Assembly: GCA_002010665.1 (NCBI GenBank)
Contig: MTON01000001.1
Coordinates: 147,834 to 211,833 of the forward strand
Reading direction: 5' to 3'
DNA from: Candidatus Aminicenantes bacterium JdFR-78
GTDB taxonomy: Bacteria > Acidobacteriota > Aminicenantia > JdFR-78
Length of the DNA: 64,000 nt
Shown: piece by piece, positions 8,685 to 17,500 of the stretch
Layout: every line of letters starts with the position of its first letter
Position numbering within the stretch: the first letter of the stretch is position 1
The notes under the pieces: generated by a model
The model's input: the letters and a program-made list of their open reading frames with translations, nothing else
The model's database searches: none
Told to the model about the DNA's origin: nothing
Program-made: the position numbers and the translations under genes

Positions 8685-10009
8685 TTCTGCTTCCTCAGAA
8701 GAGAAACTTTATTCTTTCCTGTTCTTATCCAGTGAACAAGGGGTATATTTGCAGGACAAACAAATCCACAGCAACCGCATTCAACACAATTTAAAATTCC
8801 CCATTTATCCGCCTCCTCTATTTCTCCAAATTTAGTTAATCTCATTAACTGATTTGGAATCAATCCCATTGGACAATGCTCAGCACATCTTCCACATCTT
8901 ATACAGGGTTGCTCATGGTCTTTGGGAATATAGGTTAATGCAATTATTCCCGAAGTTGCCTTAATTACTGGAACATCAAGAGACCACTGTGCAACTCCCA
9001 TCATTGGTCCACCCATAACAATCATTTTAGTATCTTCTTTTAATCCTCCACAAAAGTCAATTAATTCTTTAAGAAGAGTTCCCACTCGAACCAGAAGATT
9101 TTTTGGCTCTTTAATTCCTTGTCCTGTAACTGTTACAACTCTTTCATATAGAGGTTTCCCTTTACTCAAAGCTTCCCAAATCGCTTTAGCAGTTGCTACA
9201 TTTTGAACAACAACTCCCACATCAAAAGGAAGACCACCTGCAGGAACTTGTCTTTTTAAAAGAGCATATATTAAATTTTTTTCCGCACCTTGAGGATATT
9301 TAGTTTTTAATGGAATAACTTCAGTGAAAGGAAAATCCTTTGCATGGGATTCCATTATTTTTATTGCATCAGATTTATTATCTTCTATTCCAATAATAAT
9401 TCTCTCCGCGCCTGTTGCAATTTTAATCAGCACCGCACCTCTTAAGATATCTTCAGGATGTTCGATCATCAAACGATTATCAGCATTTAGAAAAGGCTCA
9501 CACTCACATCCATTGATTATGATTGTATCAATGGGTTTATCAGGTGGAGGATTTAACTTAATAAATGTTGGAAAAGCAGCGCCTCCCATCCCAACTATTC
9601 CTGCTTCCTTAACTTTTTCAATAATTTGTTCAGGAGAGAGAGAAAAGGGATCTTTTATTTCTTTTTCCTCTTCAAAAGGAGTATATTCTCCATCATTCTC
9701 AATAATAACAGAGAGGGCAAATTGACCAGAGGGATGATTATAATAATCTATTGCCTTCACTCTTCCTGAAACACTTGAATGAACATGAGCTGAAAAACGA
9801 GCCTTTCCCTCCCCAATTTTCTGCCCTACTTTTACCTCATCCCCCTTTTTTACCAAAGGTTCGGCTGGAGCTCCAAAGTGCTGATGGAGGGGAATTACAA
9901 CCTTTTCTCCTGGGTTTAAAACCTCAATAGGCTGGGAGTCAGTTAATTCTTTATAATCCTCTACATGAATTCCACCCTCAAATGTTCTTTTTCTTAAATT
10001 GAATAACAT
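8681..10009 (-). CDS. rnfC: Electron transport complex subunit RnfC (NADH-side, Fe-S and FMN)
   Basis: RnfC exchanges electrons with NAD(H). From the ATG at 10009 the protein has 442 residues. It contains an N-terminal biotinyl-like domain (KRTFEGGIHV, then VIPLHQHFG), an SLBB/NuoF-like FMN-binding core (VGMGGAAFPTFIKLNPP, INGCECEPFLNAD), and two [4Fe-4S] motifs (CIRCGRCAEHCP and CVECGCCGFVCP). The frame is open to a GTG at 10039, but that codon lies within a strong promoter (TTGACA 10048-10053, TATATT 10024-10029). The ATG at 10009 is therefore preferred. It would sit about eight bases from the transcription start with no ribosome binding site. Confidence 0.93.
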   Translation of the reverse strand: MLFNLRKRTFEGGIHVEDYKELTDSQPIEVLNPGEKVVIPLHQHFGAPAEPLVKKGDEVKVGQKIGEGKARFSAHVHSSVSGRVKAIDYYNHPSGQFALSVIIENDGEYTPFEEEKEIKDPFSLSPEQIIEKVKEAGIVGMGGAAFPTFIKLNPPPDKPIDTIIINGCECEPFLNADNRLMIEHPEDILRGAVLIKIATGAERIIIGIEDNKSDAIKIMESHAKDFPFTEVIPLKTKYPQGAEKNLIYALLKRQVPAGGLPFDVGVVVQNVATAKAIWEALSKGKPLYERVVTVTGQGIKEPKNLLVRVGTLLKELIDFCGGLKEDTKMIVMGGPMMGVAQWSLDVPVIKATSGIIALTYIPKDHEQPCIRCGRCAEHCPMGLIPNQLMRLTKFGEIEEADKWGILNCVECGCCGFVCPANIPLVHWIRTGKNKVSLLRKQK

Positions 10010-10023
10010 CGCATTAACAAAGA

Positions 10024-10053
10024 AATATAGCAAACCCACAATTTTTGTGTCAA
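10024..10053 (-). promoter_or_regulatory. Promoter of the rnf operon, predicted leaderless
   Basis: On the minus strand TTGACA (10048-10053) and TATATT (10024-10029) are separated by 18 bases. The -10 box ends 14 bases before the rnfC ATG at 10009, leaving a leader of about eight bases without a Shine-Dalgarno sequence. Confidence 0.7.
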
Positions 10054-10108
10054 GAATTAATAAAATTAATTGACTTTTTTGAAAAGATTTTATTAGTATT
10101 ATTCTCTT

Positions 10109-10774
10109 ATGGAGAGCGAGAAAATTCTTGAAGATGAGTTTAAAAAATTCAAAAAATCTTTCTTTGTAATTACAAAAAATTTTCTCCTTACCATATCTTT
10201 TTTTCTTGGTATCTATTGCATATTCTTTAAAAATAAAAGAGACCTATACCTCGGAATTTCTCTTACCTTACTGGCTCCCCTTGCTATAAATGCCCCTATA
10301 TTCATTTACAGAAGAATTTCATGGATTAGAGAAAAATATAGTGTTAGAATTCTAAAACTATGGATTGGTATTTCCCTGCTTTTCCTCATTTTGAGCACTT
10401 CTGGTGCAATTTATTTATGGTATATCCCTATTGAATTTGATTTATATGTTCATTTTATAGAAAATTTCCTTGCAAGTTTTTTGATAGTATTTTTCATTTC
10501 AATTTACAGAGAAAAGAAAAAAGGCTACCATTTCTCAGCAAAAAAAGCAGGATGGCTTATTTTCTGGTGTTCACTTGGAATTGCTATTTTATGGGAGCTG
10601 TATCAGTTTACATGCGATAAAATTTTTGGAACAAGAACCTGGTATGATCCTTTTCAGTGGATATTGTGGGATACTATATCTGATGCTCTACTGGGAATTG
10701 CAGGAGGAACTGTTGGGGCATTTTTAGTAGGGAAATTTTTCTGGGATAAAATCCTCAACTATTTTAAAAGGTAA
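10109..10774 (+). CDS. YjdF/DUF2238-like integral membrane protein
   Basis: A 221-residue protein with about six transmembrane helices. Polar residues embedded in helices (DLYVHFIENF, LWELYQF, WDTISDALLGIAGG) match the pattern of the YjdF/DUF2238 family, whose function is unknown. No Shine-Dalgarno is visible before the ATG. A weak promoter (TTGACT 10070-10075, TATTAG 10091-10096, spacing 15) lies 12 bases upstream, so the mRNA may be leaderless. It diverges from rnfC and converges on the TonB-dependent receptor with a seven-base gap. The family assignment rests on motif pattern only. Confidence 0.6.
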   Translation: MESEKILEDEFKKFKKSFFVITKNFLLTISFFLGIYCIFFKNKRDLYLGISLTLLAPLAINAPIFIYRRISWIREKYSVRILKLWIGISLLFLILSTSGAIYLWYIPIEFDLYVHFIENFLASFLIVFFISIYREKKKGYHFSAKKAGWLIFWCSLGIAILWELYQFTCDKIFGTRTWYDPFQWILWDTISDALLGIAGGTVGAFLVGKFFWDKILNYFKR

Positions 10775-10781
10775 AATAAAA

Positions 10782-13532
10782 TCAGAACTCATAAACAATT
10801 CCTAATCGAGCAACTCTCGGTGATTGGATTTCAGTTGCATACCTAAGTGGGAATTGATATCCTGTTAAATCATATTCCCTGGTCGCTAAATTAGCATTCG
10901 TTAGATTAAAAATATCAAAGATTAATCTTAAGTAAGTATTTTTTATTTTTATTCTCTTCTCCAGCCTTAAATCAGCAGTTAAATTATATTCAGTTCTCAT
11001 TTTCCCATCTCTTTCATGTCCCCTTAGACCCGCCATTATAAATATAGGTCCCTGATTTAATCCCTTTATTATTAACCTCCTGGCAAATGGTCTACCATCA
11101 TAGTATTTAACTACCCCACTTAGATGAAACCCATGTGGGAGATTGATATTAAAACCGAGTTTTCCGACAAAAGCTCGGTCAAAATTGAATCTACTTCTTG
11201 TATTTATAAGTGTATTGGGATCATCAAATAGGGAACCTATAACACCCTGATCATTTGTGAATTCGTCATTACCCGGGCTCGCGAGTCCTATGGCTTTTGT
11301 TGCTGTAAAAGAAAAATAAAATTGCCATCTATCCGAAAATTTCTGGAGAAAAAGAATATCAAGACCATAATATTTGGAATTATAATTATCTGGATTTGTA
11401 AGAAGAAAAAAATCCTTCCCAAGAGTCTCTTTGTCCTGATTAAAAACAATATATATCCTGTCATCTCGAGTGCCCTCTATGTAATCATCGCCTATGTCGT
11501 GTATTTTTACGGGATAATAAGAGCTGAAAGGAACTCCTATATTTACTGTTTCAATTAAGTCCCTGTTATATCTTAAGAAACCTGAAATTCTTAGTTTTAA
11601 TTTATGAGCGAAATCATGAATAAATGAAATTGAAAGTTCATTTGTATATGGTCTTTTTATATTCTCATCAATTGCGCTGTAATATGGTCCAAGAACCCTT
11701 AAAATCTCTCCTTCTTCTCCGAATTGATATTGACTATCCAAATTAAAGTCATACCATCTATATAATTCACCGCCCAGACTATTAGGATTTCCGTATTCTA
11801 AATAGCTCAGTGGAAATTGCCAATAAAATCTTGAAAGCCCAATTTTAATAGCAGTTTCTTTAGTTTTTGATAAAGGAATGACCAGACCAAAACGAGGGGC
11901 AAAATTTATCCAATCAATTCTTGCATTATTAAAATCTTCTCCAGGAAGAATACCTTTGCTGATTGATAGATTTAATCCAATATATGCACTTAATCCATTT
12001 TTGAAACAGATTGTATTTTCTGAGAATAGACTCAAATCGTATATTTCTCCTTCAACCAGAATTGGAGTATTGTATTTTATGACCCCAAAGGACTTTCCCT
12101 CAAAAAATTGAAGATGAACATTATCGAAAACCGTTAAATCTAAATTATATTTTTTTCTTTGTAAATTAATCCCAATTTTGAATTTATCCAGCCAATTTGA
12201 AAAATAAGTTATTTTTAGGAGATATGTTCTAAATGAAAGATTATTAAATTTTAAGAGTCTCTGAAAGGGGGCAATTCCATAATACTTATCATGAAATAAT
12301 TCAATTCCGCTCTGTTCTGAGACAAGTTCCTGAAACCTGGAATCAACATAACCATTTGCTCGGTTAATACCCAAGTTAAAGAGCATGTCTTCTCCTATTT
12401 TTTTCTCCCATTTGATCTGATAAACTGCGTATTTCTTTTTTGCATTATTGGTTGACGAAAAAGGTATATTTTTTCTTGCATTTTCAGTTGGTAATTTTAT
12501 GGATTGACCTGTCCACAAAAAATTCAATTTACTTTTTAAGGAGCGATAAGTAATATTTAAAAATCCTGAGTAAAGATTTATCTCATTAGGTGGTGAAAAT
12601 CCAGCAATTTTCCTTGAGAGAAGATTTGTTGTCCATGAGGTGAAAAAAAATATTTTATTTTTTAATAATGGACCGCTTAAATTGAAATTTAAATCCCAGT
12701 AATAATTGAAACGATTAACTTCATTTATCCCCTCTTCCCTAAGCTTTGAAGTGATATTTGTATCCTGAGTAATCTGACTAGCATAATAAAGCTGAAATTT
12801 ACCCCTGAAGTCTTTAACTCCTTCTTTTGGAATCAAATTTATATAAGCACCAGGTGAAAGATATTCAATAGGATGGGAGGCATTAACAACTTCCATTAAG
12901 TCGAAACTGTCAAAGTCAGGATAAAAAACTGGTAAGCCTGGCTGATAGGGATCTGTAATATTCATTCCGTCAAGGAGAAAAGCGTTCTGCGTCCAGGAAC
13001 AGCTCCCTCTTGAACTAAAAAAGGCAGGTATTCCATTCCAAAAACCTCCTACATCAATTCTATTTGTAACTGCACAGGGCTCGTGATTTTCTAAAATTGA
13101 CCAGATGTTTCTTGAAACAGGAAGTTCTTCGAAATTTAATTTATCCATTAAGGAACCAATTTTTGTAGAGGAATAATCAATTAAGGGTTGTCCTGAAATA
13201 GAATGTTCTTTATCAATTTCTGTCCTTAAAATTACATCAATATTAAGAATTGAAGAAGGAGAAATGAAAATTTTTTTGGTTGATGTCTGATAGTTTCTAA
13301 ATTCACATTTTAAAATATAATCACCCGAAGGTAAAAAATTAAACTTGTAAAATCCCCTTTTGTCGCTAAACTTTATTCTACTTACCTTTTTACCGATTAA
13401 ACTTACTTTTGCTGGAAATAAAGGTTTGTTCTCAGTATTCAGAACATGTCCATAAATTATAGCATCTTCGTCTGCTGAGGCTTTTATTACTATTAAACTA
13501 AAAGCAATAAAGAAAAATATTAATCTTTTCAT
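10782..13532 (-). CDS. TonB-dependent outer-membrane receptor with carboxypeptidase-regulatory-like N-terminus
   Basis: A 916-residue outer-membrane protein. A signal peptide ends near residue 20 (KASA). Residues about 25-110 form a CarboxypepD_reg-like beta-sandwich (IIYGHVLNTENKPLFPAKV). A plug domain follows (FLLDGMNITDP, INLIPKEG), then a long beta-barrel rich in alternating aromatic strands that ends in a terminal Phe (LGIVYEF), the usual barrel-assembly signal. The substrate is unknown; in this lineage such receptors may import oligosaccharides or peptides. Energy would come from the TonB-ExbBD system encoded at 48.7-50.7 kb. A promoter lies just upstream, predicting a leaderless message. 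Confidence 0.9.
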   Translation of the reverse strand: MKRLIFFFIAFSLIVIKASADEDAIIYGHVLNTENKPLFPAKVSLIGKKVSRIKFSDKRGFYKFNFLPSGDYILKCEFRNYQTSTKKIFISPSSILNIDVILRTEIDKEHSISGQPLIDYSSTKIGSLMDKLNFEELPVSRNIWSILENHEPCAVTNRIDVGGFWNGIPAFFSSRGSCSWTQNAFLLDGMNITDPYQPGLPVFYPDFDSFDLMEVVNASHPIEYLSPGAYINLIPKEGVKDFRGKFQLYYASQITQDTNITSKLREEGINEVNRFNYYWDLNFNLSGPLLKNKIFFFTSWTTNLLSRKIAGFSPPNEINLYSGFLNITYRSLKSKLNFLWTGQSIKLPTENARKNIPFSSTNNAKKKYAVYQIKWEKKIGEDMLFNLGINRANGYVDSRFQELVSEQSGIELFHDKYYGIAPFQRLLKFNNLSFRTYLLKITYFSNWLDKFKIGINLQRKKYNLDLTVFDNVHLQFFEGKSFGVIKYNTPILVEGEIYDLSLFSENTICFKNGLSAYIGLNLSISKGILPGEDFNNARIDWINFAPRFGLVIPLSKTKETAIKIGLSRFYWQFPLSYLEYGNPNSLGGELYRWYDFNLDSQYQFGEEGEILRVLGPYYSAIDENIKRPYTNELSISFIHDFAHKLKLRISGFLRYNRDLIETVNIGVPFSSYYPVKIHDIGDDYIEGTRDDRIYIVFNQDKETLGKDFFLLTNPDNYNSKYYGLDILFLQKFSDRWQFYFSFTATKAIGLASPGNDEFTNDQGVIGSLFDDPNTLINTRSRFNFDRAFVGKLGFNINLPHGFHLSGVVKYYDGRPFARRLIIKGLNQGPIFIMAGLRGHERDGKMRTEYNLTADLRLEKRIKIKNTYLRLIFDIFNLTNANLATREYDLTGYQFPLRYATEIQSPRVARLGIVYEF

Positions 13533-13545
13533 TTCTTAAATTCTG

Positions 13546-13573
13546 ATTTTATCCAATTAGAAAAATGTGTCAA
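13546..13573 (-). promoter_or_regulatory. Promoter of the TonB-dependent receptor, predicted leaderless
   Basis: On the minus strand TTGACA (13568-13573) and TAAAAT (13546-13551) are separated by 16 bases. The -10 box ends 13 bases before the ATG at 13532. No Shine-Dalgarno is seen in the few bases of predicted leader. Confidence 0.65.
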
Positions 13574-13584
13574 ATAAAATTTTT

Positions 13585-15975
13585 ATGATAAAATTAGATT
13601 TTCAAAAGGAGTTAAAAATTATTAAGCCAAGAAAAAAAATATTAATCCTTCTAGTTCTCCTAATTCTATTTCTTACATTCTCAAATTGCAAGAAAGAGTA
13701 CAAGATTAAGAAAAATCTGACAGAATATTTTTCTCTTTTTCCTCATATTACTAAAAAGAGTAAAATTGTTTTCAATAGGAAAAATGTCTATTCATATATT
13801 TTAGAGGGATGGTCAATCTCAAAACAGAATCCTTCCATAATATGGAAATCAAGCCCTTTTTCTTATGTACGGGTATTTTTTGGAAAAGAAAAACCAGAAA
13901 AAATGATAATTAATTGCAGGGCAAATATTTCCACTACTTTAAAAATTCTTTCCAATGAAAAGGAAATTTCAAGTATAAACATATCAAAGGGTTATGATTC
14001 ATACGAAATTAGTCTATCAGAAAATATAATTCAAGATGGATTAAATATTTTTAATTTTGTTACACCTTCTGAAATTCATAAAAGAAGGAATATATTAGCT
14101 TTCAATGAAATTAATTTTCTCCCTGTAAAAAGAACAAAATCTTATATCAAAGTCTCTCCAGAAAAGAAAAGCATCGAAATTCATGGTTCTCTTTATTTGT
14201 ATTATTTTCTCAGAACATATGAAAAACCACAAATTTCTTTTTTGATAAGGGCTTTAAATGATTCTTTCAAAAATGAATTGAAAATTGTAGTTGAAAATCT
14301 TAAAGGAGAGAAAAAAGTAAAAAGAATCCATATAAACTCGAGAAAATGGAAAAAAGAAATTCTGGATCTCTCTTCATTCAGGAATCAGATAATAAAAGTA
14401 TCTTTTTATCATTTTGGAGAGGCGAAAAATGTAACAGAAATAAAAAATCCCTATTTTAAGGACAGGTATTCGAAGGAGGAAAGAAAAGTTATTATGATAG
14501 GACTTGATGGAGCAACATGGAAAATAATTGACTCACTAATAGAAAAGGGGAAATTGCAAAATTTAAATAAATTAATAAAATCAGGTGCAAGAGGTAATTT
14601 AAAAACTATAAAGCCTTGGTACTCACCTCTTGTCTGGACTTCTATTCTTACTGGTAAAAATAAAGAAAAACATGGAATTAAAGGATTTATTGCACAAAGA
14701 AGAAAAACAGGAGAGACTATTCCAAACTCAAGATTAAATAGAAAATGCCTTGCAATCTGGAACATACTCAGTGGCAAGAAACATGTAGTGGGAATAGTGG
14801 GACCATGGGTTTCATGGCCTGCTGAAAAAGTAAATGGTTATATTCTCTCTGACAGAATGTTTTTTGAAAACTTGACATCAATAACCTTTCCTTCTGAATT
14901 AAAAAGTCTATTATTTCAGAAGATAAAACCATATAAAATTAAAATGCAGAATCCACTTTACTCTAAAATAATGAAAATACTCGACTCCAAAATTCCAAGC
15001 CCTCGCTATTCGCTTAAGTCAAATATTAAAAATGAAAAAATTTATTTAAAACAAGATGATTTAAAACAATATGCTGGACTTTATTTAAATAATATTTTCA
15101 GACCCGACTTCTTTTTTCTATATATGAGGGGACCTGATGTAACAAGTCATTTCTTTTGGAAGTATTTTGAACCTGATTCCTCTGTATCTCAAGAAGAAAT
15201 AAAGCTATACGGGAAATTAATACCAATGAACTATATCTATCAAGATTATGTTATTGGAAAATATATTTCAAAGATGGATTCAAATACCACTTTTATTATT
15301 GTCTCTGACCATGGAATGGACAAGAAAGGTTATAAGCCTGTAATTGTGTTTGACAATATTCCGAAATTATTTGAAAAAATTGGGATATATAATTACTCAA
15401 TTAATAAAATCAAATCAAATTCAATAGAATTATTTATAAAAAATCCAAAAAAATTAAATACCATCAAAAATATATTATCAAGACTAACTCTGAATAAACA
15501 AAATTTGATTTTTGAAATTTCAATTAATAATTTAAAGAATACCTTGAAACTGAAATTACAAAATCCTTATTCTATTGATTATGATACTTTTGTTTATTTA
15601 GGAAACAAAAAAATTGGGAAATTAAAAAGATATATTCAGGTCAAAGAAATAAGTGGAGACCATACTCTATATGGAATTTTAATAATAAAAGGCAAAGGGA
15701 TAAAAAAGAATTACAGAATTAGAAACTGCTCGGTATTGGATATAACGCCAACAATTCTCTACCTGCTCGGACTTCCTGTTGCAAAGGACATGGATGGTAG
15801 AGTTCTTACTGAGATTTTCACTCAGGAATACTTAAGGAAGAATCCAATAACATATATTGAATCCTATGAAAATCTCTTTAAAGCAGAACCCTTTGAGAAA
15901 AAAGCTCCTCATAGAGAAAGGAAACTTGAAAAAGAATTACTAGAACAATTAAGGAGTCTTGGCTATATTAAATAA
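13585..15975 (+). CDS. Alkaline-phosphatase-superfamily phosphodiesterase-like lipoprotein
   Basis: About 796 residues. A lipoprotein signal (LILFLTFSNC) is followed by about 260 residues of beta-rich sequence that I do not recognise. The rest is an alkaline-phosphatase/type I phosphodiesterase domain with metal-site motifs IGLDGATW, LYMRGPDVTSHF, IVSDHGMD and SGDHTLYG. The C-terminal LLEQLRSLGYIK recurs in phosphatase- and sulfatase-like proteins of related bacteria. The start is uncertain: GTG at 13567 and ATG at 13585 lack a ribosome binding site, whereas AAAAGGAG at 13604-13611 precedes in-frame ATT codons at 13618 and 13621. Its likely role is hydrolysis or transfer of a phosphate ester at the cell surface; the substrate is unknown. 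Its 3' end overlaps the convergent AlaX gene by eight bases. Confidence 0.8.
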   Translation: MIKLDFQKELKIIKPRKKILILLVLLILFLTFSNCKKEYKIKKNLTEYFSLFPHITKKSKIVFNRKNVYSYILEGWSISKQNPSIIWKSSPFSYVRVFFGKEKPEKMIINCRANISTTLKILSNEKEISSINISKGYDSYEISLSENIIQDGLNIFNFVTPSEIHKRRNILAFNEINFLPVKRTKSYIKVSPEKKSIEIHGSLYLYYFLRTYEKPQISFLIRALNDSFKNELKIVVENLKGEKKVKRIHINSRKWKKEILDLSSFRNQIIKVSFYHFGEAKNVTEIKNPYFKDRYSKEERKVIMIGLDGATWKIIDSLIEKGKLQNLNKLIKSGARGNLKTIKPWYSPLVWTSILTGKNKEKHGIKGFIAQRRKTGETIPNSRLNRKCLAIWNILSGKKHVVGIVGPWVSWPAEKVNGYILSDRMFFENLTSITFPSELKSLLFQKIKPYKIKMQNPLYSKIMKILDSKIPSPRYSLKSNIKNEKIYLKQDDLKQYAGLYLNNIFRPDFFFLYMRGPDVTSHFFWKYFEPDSSVSQEEIKLYGKLIPMNYIYQDYVIGKYISKMDSNTTFIIVSDHGMDKKGYKPVIVFDNIPKLFEKIGIYNYSINKIKSNSIELFIKNPKKLNTIKNILSRLTLNKQNLIFEISINNLKNTLKLKLQNPYSIDYDTFVYLGNKKIGKLKRYIQVKEISGDHTLYGILIIKGKGIKKNYRIRNCSVLDITPTILYLLGLPVAKDMDGRVLTEIFTQEYLRKNPITYIESYENLFKAEPFEKKAPHRERKLEKELLEQLRSLGYIK

Positions 15976-17152
15976 AGGTCTTAATATATTTATAAGCTTC
16001 ATCTATTGCTTTCTCAAGATTCTCCTTCCTTTCTCCTCCAATTTCAATATAGTCAGGTCTGCCTCCTCCCCTCCCCTCAATCAATGGAGCAATTCTCTCA
16101 ACAATTTTTCTTAAATCAACTGATATCTTCTCGGATCTTCCCATGAATAAATGAACCCTTTGGCCTTTTTCAAGTCCGAATATTACAGCAAAATCTCCTC
16201 TTTTAATTATTTTTAGAGCCAGATACTTAATTTCGTTAACCTCTCTTTCTTTAAAAACTTTTTTTATTATTTTCTCCTTTGAACTTTGAATTATTTCCTC
16301 TGCTTCATAGAAAACCAGTTTCTCCTGAAGCTTTGACAGCCTTTTTCTGTAATCCTTGCACTCTGTTCTTAATCTTTCCACACTTTTTATTATTTCCTTT
16401 TCATTTACAGAAAATTCACTGATTAATTTGTTTATTATTCTATTTTTTTCTGAATAATCCTTTAATGCTCTTTTTCCACACACAAAATAAATTCGAAAAT
16501 TTCCTTTCATTTTCTCCCATTTCTTAACTTTTATTATTCCAACCTCTCCTGTCTTTTTACAATGGGTACCACCACACGCGGAGAAGTCAAAATCCTCAAT
16601 TTCAACTATTCTAATTCTATCTTTGTTAGGTGGAGCCTTTCTGAGCTTGTATTTCTCCACCTCATCTCTTCTAATAAAATATGATTTTACATCTCTATTT
16701 TGATAAATAATCTCATTTGCAAGCAACTCAACTCTCTCAATATCCTCCCCATCTATTGATTTCAGATTAACGTCTATTGTTGACTCAAATTCCCCTATAT
16801 GAAAGGAAAGGGTTTCAGCTCCCAGTATTTTAATGAAACTTTGGGAAAGAATATGTTGTCCAGTATGCTGTTGCATATGGTCAAATCTTATATTCCAATC
16901 AATTATACCTCTGACTTTTTTTTCTGAAATATCTTCCTCAATAAGATGGACAACCTTATCATTTAATTCAAGAACTTTAATGACCTTTTTCCCATTTATT
17001 TCTCCTCTATCCGAGGGTTGTCCACCACTCTCCGGATAAAAGCATGTTTGGTCAAGGACTATACCTAATTTATTCTTTATATTTATTTTTTCCAATATTT
17101 CTGCTTCGAATTCAATCTTATAAGGATCTTCTAAATACAACCTTCCATTCAT
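15968..17152 (-). CDS. alaX: AlaX-type alanyl-tRNA editing protein with DHHA1 domain
   Basis: A 394-residue stand-alone editing protein that should deacylate mischarged (for example Ser-) tRNA-Ala. The N-terminal beta-barrel has the FYPESGGQPSDRG motif. The zinc/editing site is visible as HMQQHTGQHILS and CGGTHCKKTGEVG. A coiled-coil region (residues about 235-295) leads to a C-terminal DHHA1 domain ending with RGGGRPDYIEIGG, the glycine-rich motif that binds the tRNA elbow. The length fits the long AlaX-L/AlaX-2 class. It overlaps the cupin gene by four bases and is the last gene of the ten-gene minus-strand run. Confidence 0.9.
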   Translation of the reverse strand: MNGRLYLEDPYKIEFEAEILEKINIKNKLGIVLDQTCFYPESGGQPSDRGEINGKKVIKVLELNDKVVHLIEEDISEKKVRGIIDWNIRFDHMQQHTGQHILSQSFIKILGAETLSFHIGEFESTIDVNLKSIDGEDIERVELLANEIIYQNRDVKSYFIRRDEVEKYKLRKAPPNKDRIRIVEIEDFDFSACGGTHCKKTGEVGIIKVKKWEKMKGNFRIYFVCGKRALKDYSEKNRIINKLISEFSVNEKEIIKSVERLRTECKDYRKRLSKLQEKLVFYEAEEIIQSSKEKIIKKVFKEREVNEIKYLALKIIKRGDFAVIFGLEKGQRVHLFMGRSEKISVDLRKIVERIAPLIEGRGGGRPDYIEIGGERKENLEKAIDEAYKYIKTFI

Positions 17153-17484
17153 TCTTCCATACCCCCTTCCATTTTGTAAGAGAGATCCTTAGCCTCAAAA
17201 ACAAGGGCAATTGATTTTTTTTCTGAGCGAGAACGATGAATTACTCCTTCCTTAACCAATAAAGCCTCACCTTCTCTTAAACGCACGGGCTTTTCATCCT
17301 TAAAATCTATATAAATCTCACCTTCCACAATAAGGAAAAACTCATTCCCATTATGAGAATGAAAAGGATATTCTCCTTCAATCAAAACTAGATTCACTCC
17401 ATAATTATTTAGAGTTGCAATTGGCTTAAGTGTGAATTTCTTATTCAATTTTTTTGCTAAGTTTTTTATTACAATTTTTTTCAT
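17149..17484 (-). CDS. Small cupin-domain protein
   Basis: A 111-residue single-domain cupin. Metal-binding motif 1 is visible as PFHSHNGNEFFLIVEGE and motif 2 as the REGEALLVKEGVIHRSRS segment. No DNA-binding domain is attached, so it is a sugar- or metabolite-binding protein or enzyme of unknown substrate. GGAGGAG precedes the ATG. It lies 16 bases after the DUF401 permease gene and overlaps alaX by four bases, so it belongs to the same transcript. Confidence 0.8.
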   Translation of the reverse strand: MKKIVIKNLAKKLNKKFTLKPIATLNNYGVNLVLIEGEYPFHSHNGNEFFLIVEGEIYIDFKDEKPVRLREGEALLVKEGVIHRSRSEKKSIALVFEAKDLSYKMEGGMEE

Positions 17485-17500
17485 TGAAAATCTCCTCCTT

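Noticed and set aside
10010..10039. GTG at 10039 as rnfC start
   Set aside because: The codon lies between the -35 and -10 boxes of the rnf promoter, and the added residues are not typical of RnfC.
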